Part shown: positions 7,495-16,500 of the stretch, one piece after another
How positions within the stretch are numbered: the first letter of the stretch is position 1
Layout: the number at the start of each line of letters is the position of its first letter
From: SHLQ01 sp964445255
Lineage (GTDB): Bacteria; Actinomycetota; Acidimicrobiia; Acidimicrobiales; SHLQ01
NCBI GenBank assembly: GCA_964445255.1
Contig: CAYUKM010000009.1
Span: forward strand, 1-39,220
Length of the DNA: 39,220 nucleotides
Direction of reading: 5' to 3'
Translations under genes and position numbers: made by a program
Notes under the pieces: generated by a model
What the model saw: only the letters and a program-made list of their open reading frames with translations
The model's database searches: none
Told to the model about the DNA's origin: nothing

Positions 7495-8786
7495 TAGTCC
7501 TTCGTGGTGGAGCGGCCTGTTGGAGTCCGTGCCAGCCGAAGTCCCGAGAACATCCATCGTGAATGTGCCGGGAAGAAGTTGCGGTATGTTGCGCGCATGT
7601 GTCCACCAGGAGTCGCGCAGCAGCCGCCGCGCAATACGTACTGGTTGACCATGAACTTGCCGTTGTATTCGCCGACTGCGCCCTCGGCGGGCGTGAATCC
7701 GGGATACGGGCCGTAGGAGCTGGATGTCCACTCCCAAACGTCGCCGAAGAGTTGTCGAAGCGTTTGGTCCGACGCTGTTGCGGGTGCGGGATGGAAGCGG
7801 CCAGCGGGTGCGAGATTGCCTTCGATTGCCACGCCGTTCGATGCGTGTTCCCACTCGAATTCGGTCGGGAGTCGAGCACCGGCCCATCGTGCGTAGGCGT
7901 CGGCCTCGTAGTAGCTGAGGTGACACACGGGCTCGTTCGGGTCCACCGGTTGGAACCCATGGAGCGTGTGCATCTGCCAACCGGTTTCGGTCGGCTCCCA
8001 GTACATCGGAGCCTCCCAGCCTTCATCTTGGACCGTGGCCCAGCCAGCTGAGAGCCAGTGCTGATGTTCGTGGTAGCTGTCGGAGGCCATGAACTCGAGC
8101 CAGTCGCCGTTGGTAACCAGGCGGTCGGCGAGCTCAAATGGTTCCAAATACTGACGATGTCGGGGCTCTTCGTTGTCGAAATGGAAGCCGGGGTCATCGT
8201 CTGGGTGGCCCGCTTCGATAACGCCGCCCTCAAAGTGTTGCCAAGCGATTGGCGAGACAGCGGCCTCGTTGGCGGTTTCGATGTCGTGATAGCGAGGCCG
8301 AGTTGGGTTCTTCGACAAGACGTGCTTGATGTCCATCAGCAGAAGCTCTTGATGTTGTTGTTCGTGATGCAACCCGAGCACGACTAGCTCGCGCACTTTG
8401 TCATCGCTGGCAGCAACTGTGTCGATCAAGGTGAGCATGGCCTCATCGACGTGACGGCGATAAGCCCCAACATGTTCCGCGGATGGACGCGAGATCAGAC
8501 CGCGTTCATGTCGAGCGTGTCGCTCGCCCTTCCCCTCGTAGTAGGAGTTGAAGAGAAACTGGAATTGCGGGTCGAAGGGCTCGTAGCCATCGAGGAACTC
8601 CATCAACAGAAACGTCTCGAAGAACCAGGTGACGTGGGCTCGGTGCCATTTGGTCGGGCTGACGTCGGGCATCGACTGAATTTGTTGATCTTCGGACGAC
8701 AGTGGCGCAACCAGGTGTTCGGTGAAGCCGCGCACGTCCGCATAGTCGGCCACCGAAAGACCGGTTGAAAATACGCCTGGTTGCAT
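7494..8786 (-). CDS. egtB: ergothioneine sulfoxide synthase EgtB
   Basis: EgtB is the non-haem iron enzyme that joins hercynine to a cysteine or gamma-glutamylcysteine sulfur using oxygen. The 430 residues have an N-terminal DinB-like half with the predicted iron triad H51 (in KWHRAHVTWFFE) and H141/H145 (in HHEQQHQELLL). The C-terminal half is a formylglycine-generating-enzyme (FGE-sulfatase) fold, with ARWAGARLPTEFEWEHA and a terminal FFPAHSRWMFSGLRLAR. The frame runs upstream to 8927, but that would overlap the thioredoxin gene. The ATG at 8786, 10 nt after the thioredoxin stop, is the natural start. It belongs to the ccdA-tlpA-egtB-egtD block. Confidence 0.95.
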   Translation of the reverse strand: MQPGVFSTGLSVADYADVRGFTEHLVAPLSSEDQQIQSMPDVSPTKWHRAHVTWFFETFLLMEFLDGYEPFDPQFQFLFNSYYEGKGERHARHERGLISRPSAEHVGAYRRHVDEAMLTLIDTVAASDDKVRELVVLGLHHEQQHQELLLMDIKHVLSKNPTRPRYHDIETANEAAVSPIAWQHFEGGVIEAGHPDDDPGFHFDNEEPRHRQYLEPFELADRLVTNGDWLEFMASDSYHEHQHWLSAGWATVQDEGWEAPMYWEPTETGWQMHTLHGFQPVDPNEPVCHLSYYEADAYARWAGARLPTEFEWEHASNGVAIEGNLAPAGRFHPAPATASDQTLRQLFGDVWEWTSSSYGPYPGFTPAEGAVGEYNGKFMVNQYVLRGGCCATPGGHMRATYRNFFPAHSRWMFSGLRLARTPTGRSTTKD

Positions 8787-8796
8787 AGCTGAGGAT

Positions 8797-9579
8797 CTAG
8801 CCGGTGAGGCCGAGAGCCGAGAGCTGTTGGTTGAGCTGGCTCTCATTGAAAGGGAAGAACGCCGTGTCAACGAGGTTGCCGTTTGCGTCGTAGAACGCAG
8901 TGATCGGCATCGCGTTGGTTCCACCAAGGCTTCGGTACAGGCCGTTTCTACTCAGCCCCTGGATGTCTTGAGCGATCGGGAACCCTTCGCGAATGCCGGT
9001 GCGTTCGGCCATCGGTTCCCAATCGCCAGTCTCGTTTGAGTTGACGAAGATGAAGTCGACTTCGCCTTCGAGGGCGAGGGCGGTGTCACGGAACGCGGGG
9101 AGTTCCTCCTCGCACGCGGTGCACCACGATGCAAAGAAGTTGACGACCGTTGGCGTTCCTTCGAAGTCAGCGATGCGGATGCGACTATCGGGGTTGTCTT
9201 GATCGTCGAGCACGGGAAGGTCAAATGCCGCGGTGGTCACGTTGCCGGGGCCGCCATCATCGGCTGCGTCGGTGATCGCAGGCAACAGCACGAACACGAA
9301 TAGGACTGCGGCGCCAGCCAAACCGATGAGCGCCCATTGCATTGTCGCCGAGAGGCCCTTCTTCTTTGCCGGGGCAGCAGCGACTTTCTTCTTTCCGGAC
9401 ACGTTCTTCTTCGCCGGAGCGTCGATCTTCTTTGCAGCCGTCGACTTCTTCGCTGGAGCGTCTTGCACCAGGTCGTCCGCATCGGCTACGTCAACGACTG
9501 GCTTCTTCGACTTGGCTGCCGCAGCCTTGTTGTTGATCTGTGACGGCGGATTTCGCTTCTTCTTTTTCTTCTTGGCCAT
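8797..9579 (-). CDS. membrane-anchored TlpA/ResA-like thioredoxin with lysine-rich tail
   Basis: This is a 260-residue thiol-disulfide oxidoreductase predicted to act outside the membrane. Residues 1-75 are a basic low-complexity tail with 22 lysines (six in a row at 3-8, then AAPAKKK-type blocks), predicted cytoplasmic. One membrane segment covers about 82-101 (WALIGLAGAAVLFVFVLLP). The thioredoxin fold starts near 116 and has the active site WCTAC (C153, C156) and a cis-proline loop NAMPITAF. It lies 16 nt after ccdA, whose product normally passes electrons to such proteins, and 10 nt before egtB. The tail resembles bacterial histone-H1-like Lys/Ala proteins and is unusual for this family; its role is unknown. 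Confidence 0.9.
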   Translation of the reverse strand: MAKKKKKKRNPPSQINNKAAAAKSKKPVVDVADADDLVQDAPAKKSTAAKKIDAPAKKNVSGKKKVAAAPAKKKGLSATMQWALIGLAGAAVLFVFVLLPAITDAADDGGPGNVTTAAFDLPVLDDQDNPDSRIRIADFEGTPTVVNFFASWCTACEEELPAFRDTALALEGEVDFIFVNSNETGDWEPMAERTGIREGFPIAQDIQGLSRNGLYRSLGGTNAMPITAFYDANGNLVDTAFFPFNESQLNQQLSALGLTG

Positions 9580-9595
9580 AACGGTTTGGGTTCCC

Positions 9596-10363
9596 CTATC
9601 CGGGGTTGACGATCCATTCGAGCCCTACAGCTCGAAGGGCTGATTGCAATTCAGTGGTTACGCGAATTAGTTGGTTGGTCATCAAAAGGACGCCAAAGAC
9701 GACCAACGACACCGAAGACACTAGGACGATCCGATCGAGGTGGCGCTTCACCCAGTCGAATGCTCCGGCCAGACGGCCGAACAATAATCCGGTGGCCAGA
9801 AACGGTACGCCGAGTCCCGCCGAGTACGCAGCGAGGAGGGATCCGCCGGTCAACGCGCTATCTGCGGAGGCTGCGATCGTGAGGATCGATCCGAGTACCG
9901 GACCGATGCATGGGGTCCAGCCAAACCCGAACGCTGCGCCAGCGACAGGTGGTGCGGCTTTGCCGAATCGTCCAAGATCGGGGCTAAAGCGGGCTTCCTG
10001 GTAGAAGCGCGGGTTCTTGGTGGTGATGGAGCCGAGCAAGAACAGGCCCATCGCGAACACGAAGAATCCCGTGAGGCGGGTCAAGAGAAGCTGGTTGTCA
10101 AACAAGACCCCACCGATGGCGCTTGCGGAAAGTCCCAGGCCAATGAAGACCGAAGAGAACCCGAGGATGAACAAGCCGGTGTCTCGTGCGATGGGCCACT
10201 GGCGCTCGCGCCAACTGGCGCTGGTGTCCACCGCGGTGACATCAAGACCGGTAATCACCGACAGGTAGCCGGGAACCACGGGCAGCACACACGGGGAGAG
10301 AAACGAGATTATCCCCGCGCCAAATGCGAGAAGATAAGAAACGAAATTGACCGTATCGATCAC
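9596..10363 (-). CDS. ccdA: cytochrome c biogenesis protein CcdA
   Basis: CcdA carries reducing equivalents from cytoplasmic thioredoxin across the membrane to extracytoplasmic thiol proteins. The 255 residues are mostly hydrophobic with about six membrane segments. The two family cysteines are in place: FLSPCVLPVVPGYLSV in the first segment and FGWTPCIGPVLG in the fourth. The start is GTG at 10363, without a strong ribosome-binding site. It is the first gene of the reverse-strand block leading into the TlpA-like thioredoxin, its probable partner. Whether it serves cytochrome c maturation or general disulfide reduction cannot be told, as no ccsA/ccsB genes are present here. Confidence 0.93.
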   Translation of the reverse strand: MIDTVNFVSYLLAFGAGIISFLSPCVLPVVPGYLSVITGLDVTAVDTSASWRERQWPIARDTGLFILGFSSVFIGLGLSASAIGGVLFDNQLLLTRLTGFFVFAMGLFLLGSITTKNPRFYQEARFSPDLGRFGKAAPPVAGAAFGFGWTPCIGPVLGSILTIAASADSALTGGSLLAAYSAGLGVPFLATGLLFGRLAGAFDWVKRHLDRIVLVSSVSLVVFGVLLMTNQLIRVTTELQSALRAVGLEWIVNPG

Positions 10364-10489
10364 GCCGCGTTAACCCAGTTCATGGCTGTCATGTTCCATT
10401 TCATTTACATTTTGGCCCACCGGGCGAAGTATCCAACGCCAGACCGGGCAAAGAAACTAGATTCTTAGGGCTGTCTAATAGTCTGCCCC

Positions 10490-10507
10490 ACCGTCATTTT
10501 TGACGGT
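10490..10507. promoter_or_regulatory. 7-bp hairpin in leader of the giant surface protein gene
   Basis: A perfect inverted repeat ACCGTCA-TTTT-TGACGGT ends 15 nt before the ATG at 10523. It lies in the 159-bp divergent region between ccdA and the giant gene. It could be an operator or an mRNA leader hairpin near the ribosome-binding site. A possible -10 element (TAATAG) lies about 15 bases upstream, but no clear -35 is seen. Confidence 0.5.
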
Positions 10508-10522
10508 CAGAAGAGCCAAGTC

Positions 10523-13500
10523 ATGCGTCGAAACATAGTGGTGATGTTGTGCGCGGTCGTGTTGGCGATTGGCGTCGCGGGCGCGATCGACGACGTCGAC
10601 GCGTCCGGTGCTCACGGCTTCTCGACCACGTGGTGCAACGCCCCCGAGATCATTCCGCTCGCTGAACTCACCATCGGAACCGTCACCACAACCGAAAATG
10701 TGGTGACTTCGCGAGGTACCTCAGGCTTCATGGGATCGGACGGTCCGGCGATCCGAATGAACGATCCGGGCAGTCGCGTCCAGATCACCTTCGATCAGCC
10801 GTTGTTCTTCACGCAGATCTTGTTCGGCAACGTCGATCGCACCGACTCGGTCCGTGTCGACGCCTCGCTCGGAAGCTCACGCCAACCAATCGATGCCTCG
10901 TCCGTGCGAGGTTCGCTCGTCCGTGCAGAGGAACAAAGCGCACTTGGCTTGACCGCCGAGGCTCGCACACAACCCGATGGCGATGGCCAGATCGACCTTT
11001 TTGTCGGTGCGACCGAGGTGTTGCTCACCAACGAGGGCGAGACGCCAATCGACGTCGTTGGAGCGATCGGTTGCCCAGCTCTCGAGCTATCGAGCGAAAC
11101 GGTGAGCCCACCGGCCTGGGATGTCGAGCGCCAGGAGTTCGTCGCCGAGTACGAAATCGCTTTCTCGAACCGGCTCGCCAACCCACGAACGTCGGCCCTG
11201 AGACTCCAAGAGAGCCAGGCGACTACCACCGCCATTGACGATCTCACCATCGATTTTGCGCTCGGGTCGCCGGGCTTCTCGTCGGCCCGTGTCGGTCGCC
11301 TACGGCTGTCGACCGATCTTGAGCGACGTCGCAACATCGATTTCGACGGCATCGGCAACCCGAGGCTGCTGGACACTCCGCTCGAATTGACCGATCGCGA
11401 GGATCAGACCATCCGCATCGAAGTCGGCTTCACCCCGGACTTCAACGACCCTGCCTGGGACGAGGGTGTAACGGCTCCGGCGCCCTCGATTCAGATCCGC
11501 GCAGCTGTCGACGACATTTCCGTCGGTGTCGGCGGACGTCTCATCCCCAATGGGGTCGACCTCGAAGCTATAGACACCCTTGAGGCGCCGAGCCCATCGC
11601 TGAGGATCGAACACTCCCTCGAGGGAGAACCGTTGTCGGGCGCCAATGGCGTAGTCACCACGACGGAGCGAATTGAGATCATCAACACCGGTGAGGCAGC
11701 GATCGCTGATCTGCTGGTCGACTACTCGCTTCTCGATCTGTGGGGAGAGGGCAGCCAGATCCTTGAAATAGACGGTCGAGCTACCGGTGGTTGTAGTGGT
11801 CTGTTCTCCACCGCATTCACCGGCGCCGGGACAGACACGGTGCTGTTCGATCCGAATGGTCTAGATGTCGACGGACGTTGCACTGTGGATCTCGAAGTAC
11901 AGGTTCTTCCCGGTGTCATTCCGACAGCCGAGGGTGAGGAGTACGAGACGGCTATCTCCGCGTCGGCCCGCTCGGGCGCTCGCCAGGTAAGCGATGACGT
12001 TGCGGTGCGCACCGAGGTAGCCCAGAACTCCGAGTTGTCGATTTCGATCGAGAGCACCGAGTCGACGAACCTAGAAGACGGTCGCTACCGATTCGAGGGC
12101 TCGCTCACGATTCAAAACAGCGGCGATCAAAACTTGGACAGCGTCACTTCGCGCATCGACATTACGAACGGTCGAGGTCTCTCGGCTGAACCCGCGGCGG
12201 TGATCTTTGAGGAGATCATCGGTACCGAGGAGTGCGGCGTCACCGGCGTGCCCGCATTCGCCGACTCGGGAGTGCTGCTTTCTCTTGGGGCCACGCTTCC
12301 CCCGGGAGATACGTGTGAGTTCGACTACTCCATGATCGTCCGCCCAGGCGCTCGGGTCTCCGATTGGCAAATCGGCGCGCTGGCAACGATGACAACTCCA
12401 CGGGGTCTTCCCGTCGAGGTCACCGATACCGAAGAATCCTTTGCGATCGAGGAGGCTCCAGAGGTGCGAGCGTCTGTCGACGTCGTCGAGATCACCAACG
12501 TGGCGAATGGCAACTACATCCTCGACATCGACACCACGCTCGAGAACACGGGCGATACACCGCTCATCGAGGCCGAGACCGCAATCGATGCCGAGGAACT
12601 ATTCGGCGCCCGGCTGCTCAACCAGGAACGCATCGTCAATACGTGTGCCGCTGTCGAGGGTGGTTCGCCGTTGGCGTCATCGGTGGTGGCGGAATCATGC
12701 GTGGTACGTGAGCGACTAACCGTTCGACCACTCGGTCAGCTCGATGGTTGGTTCCTTGATGGTGAGGTCGTTGGACGATCGACATCGACGGTGCAGGTCC
12801 AGGCCGAGGCCACCAGCGAAGAGATCATCTTCACCGAGTCGCCGGCTATCACATCGACGATCAGCGTTCTGAGTACGGAGAAGCTCAACGATGACTCGAT
12901 CCAGGTTCGGCTGTTCGGATCGATCGAGAACACCGGCAACATCGAGATTCGCGGAATCTCAAACTCGCTCGATCTCGACGAGATCTTCGGCGGCGCGGAG
13001 GTAACGATCGAACAGATTGGCGCTCAGGGTTTGAGTATCTCCGACAGCTATGACGGCGTTCGTTCCCCCGAGATGCTTAGCCTGCGTGACGCGCTACCCG
13101 CTGGTACGAGCGGTCAGTGGGACATGACGGTCATCGCCACCACGGGCACTGACCCCGGTCCTTTCGACATCGTTTCTGAGGCCGGTGCGCGGTCCCCAAG
13201 TCGCGCGTTGGTGTCGTCGACTCCGAGCGCAATTTCCCAAGCGGTCCCGATCATCGGCATCGTGGAGCGTTCCTTCACGTCAGAGAACAACAACGACGGC
13301 ACGTACTCGGTCGAACATGTGGTGGCCGTAGAGAACTCCGGCGGCAGTGATCTCGATGGCATCAATGTTTCGACCGATCTCGCAACCCTCTTCGATGGTC
13401 TGATCCTTGGCGATGTCAACACCCTTTCCAGTTGTGCGTCGACCGTGCGCGTCGGGAGCAGATGTACCTTCACCCAGCGCGCGACGATCCGCCCTGGATC

Positions 13501-16500
13501 TGCGAACGGTCCGTACTCGGTCACATCGTTCATCGGTGCATCCGACGACGATGGCCTGGTCGCCCTTATCGCTCCGGAACCTACCGAGGCCGCAAACATC
13601 TCTCCCGTCGTGTTCGATGAGGCACCAGCGATCGAGTTGGGTGCAGACTTCGGCAATCTGGAGAACCTCGGCGACGGCACCTACCGGGTGGCCTACGACT
13701 TCAGCGTTCGAAATACCGGTGACGTACCGCTGTATGACGTGTCGAGTCCCGATCCGATTCAAACAACCTTTGGCGACCGAGTAGTTGGCAACACCGTGGT
13801 CGAAGACTCCTGTGGTGCGGTGAACTTCGGTAATCCACTACTGCCAGACGGTGAGTGCACTCGAAGCCACGATGTTGTCATTCGCCCGCTCGATTCCTTG
13901 GGGCCGTGGGACGTTGAATACGAAGTGACCGGCCAGTCGCCATCACTTTCCACTGTGAACGCCAGTGAGGAAGCGGAGTCACTGACCTTCGAGGAAAGCG
14001 TCGGGCTCGAGGCTCAGTCCCGATTCGAATCGATCGAAAACCGAGGCGATGGCCGATACGAGGTCACGGTCACCCTCGAAGTCGAAAACACCTCCGACGT
14101 ACCACTGATCGAAGTCGTCATCGATGACGCCGTCACCAGCTATGAGCGCGTACGCACAGATCGAACCCTCCGAGTCGACTCTTGCTCGTTAGTGTCTGGG
14201 GCCGACCCATTGGCGCCGGGGGCCACCTGTCGGGTCGAACTCGACGATGTGGTTGCGCCAGGCGCAGAACTCGGTCCGTATACCTCTACGACTCGAGTCA
14301 TTGGACGCTCGCCATCACAGGAGACCATCGAGGTCGAAGCTGAGACGGGTGAGTTCACCTTCACCGAACGCCCTGCGGTAACGCTCGACACCCGCATTAC
14401 CTCAGTTGAGACGGTCGAGATCGAGACGTTCCGCATTGTGACGGATCTCGATCTTGAAAATACGGGCGACGTCCAGATTAATGATCTGGATCTCGTACTC
14501 GATCTCGCCGCTATGTTCCCGGACAGCGCGTATCGCATCGACGGTGTGATCAGTGACGACTTTGAGATCAACGAAGGGTTCGGTCTGTTGGAGTCGACGA
14601 GCTTGCTCGTGCCCGGACAGGCGATGTCCGTGGGCCAGGCGGCGACAGTGACGCTGGTGCTGTCGATTGAGCCTGCGGCTGAGTCAGGTCCATTCATGGG
14701 CGAGCTGAGTTTGGTCGGTGTCTCGCCGGCAGAGGCCGAAACAAATGCGGTTATTGACGCACAGATCGACCTTCCCTCCGTAGCCACGGAGATCGTGACC
14801 CAATCGGTTGAGAACAACCAGGACGGCTCGTACACCGTCACCACGAGCTACGCCATCGAGAACGACGGCTCGACCGATCTCGAGTTTGTCCGCCTGCGCG
14901 AGGATCTGGCGCAGATCTATGCCGGTGCTGCTGCACGGGTGATTTCGATCGACTCGCCACAGATCACACCATTCAATTTGGAAGAAGGCCCTCGGGGTGA
15001 CGACCTGCTCGAATGGGGCGTTGGCCTTCCGTCGGGCGAGCGGGCCGTAGTTACCTCGACGGTTCTCGTCACCCCTGGAAACCAACTGGGACCGTTCCAA
15101 GCAGCGATCGCGGCCTCTGCGCTTTCGCCTGCGGGAACTCCTGTTGCGACCGAAGAACAGGGAACCGACGAGATCGTCTTTGTTGAACAACCGGCCCTCC
15201 GAGTCGAACAACGGCTCCTGCGCCGCCCCGAGTGGAATGTCACCGGGCGCTTCGACGTGACGTTCGGGATCGACGTCATCAACGACGGCGATGTAGAACT
15301 TCGCGGGCTCCAGGTACGCGAGGACTTGCTCGCGGCGCTTGGCAGTGATGCCCGGATCATCGTCCGGGGCGTCCGGTCTGAAACGCTGACTGTCAACAGC
15401 CGCTTCGATGGAATCGGTCGACCACCCGCTGAGCCGGTGATTGGTGAGGATGGCGAAGTCATCGAGCAGTCGGTCCAGAACCAAAACGACATCGGTGACA
15501 CCCGCCTGCTCGGCGGCCTGGACACCCTCGCCGCAGGAGCCACCGGGACCATCGAGGTCGATCTGACCATCACTCCCGAAACTCGCGGGGTCTTCAACAC
15601 GCGAGTGGTCGTGGCGGCACAAACCCCAGCCGGAACCGGCGTCGGTGTTGGCGACGACGGTGACGTAATCGAGGCAACCACACTCACCCGCTTGAGTGTT
15701 CAAGGCGAACTCGGGCTGGCGAAGCGAACGATCGGTGAACCATCGGTTCGACCGGACGGAAGTGTCGGCGTGACCTATGAGATCTTGGTCGAGAACGTAG
15801 GTCCATTCCCGCTGGCAAACGTTGAGGTGCACGACCAACTGAGCCAGGCATTCGGCCTCGGTTCGACGTTTGTCACCTCGACCGTTCGCGTCGATGCGGG
15901 TTCGCCGTGCGTAGGCTTCGCGAGTTCCAGCTTTGACGGCGGTGCTGTCGACCCGGTTCTGGTATCTGGAGCGGAGCTCGCACCAAATGAGCAATGCCGC
16001 ATTCAGTACGACGTCGCCGTACTCCCCGCGAACGCGCTGCCCGGACCGTTCCGAAGCTCGGCATTTGCCATCGCGTCGGACCCATTCTCTGGCACGGTCA
16101 TCGATGATTCCACCGATGGTACGAACACCGACCCCGACGGCAACCAGGAGCCTGGTGACAACGACATCGCGACCTCCATCCGGGTCGAGGTTCCAGAGCC
16201 GACAGTCGAGTTGACCGTCGAGCCTCTCGAAAGCCTGCCGCTGGCACGAGACGGTTGGCATGAGTTCGGATACCGGATCGTCTTGGACAACACCGGTCCG
16301 ATCGACGTCGACACGACCCGCTTGATGGCACCGTTCGATGACCAATGGCCGGTGCCGTTCGAAGTCGTGGGAATCTCGAGCGACGACCTCATCGTGAACG
16401 AGAGCTTTAACGGTGGCCGCCAGCAGAACCTTCTGGAGAGCCGCAACCGGCTCCGTGCGGGCGTGCAAGCCGAGATCACCGTTCTTGTTCAGTCAGCGAC

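Noticed and set aside
14684..16468. 594-residue reverse-strand open frame opposite the giant repeat gene
   Set aside because: It is fully antisense to a gene with signal peptide, repeats and membrane helix, its composition is rich in Arg/His/Cys without recognisable motifs, and it arises from the GC-biased codon pattern.
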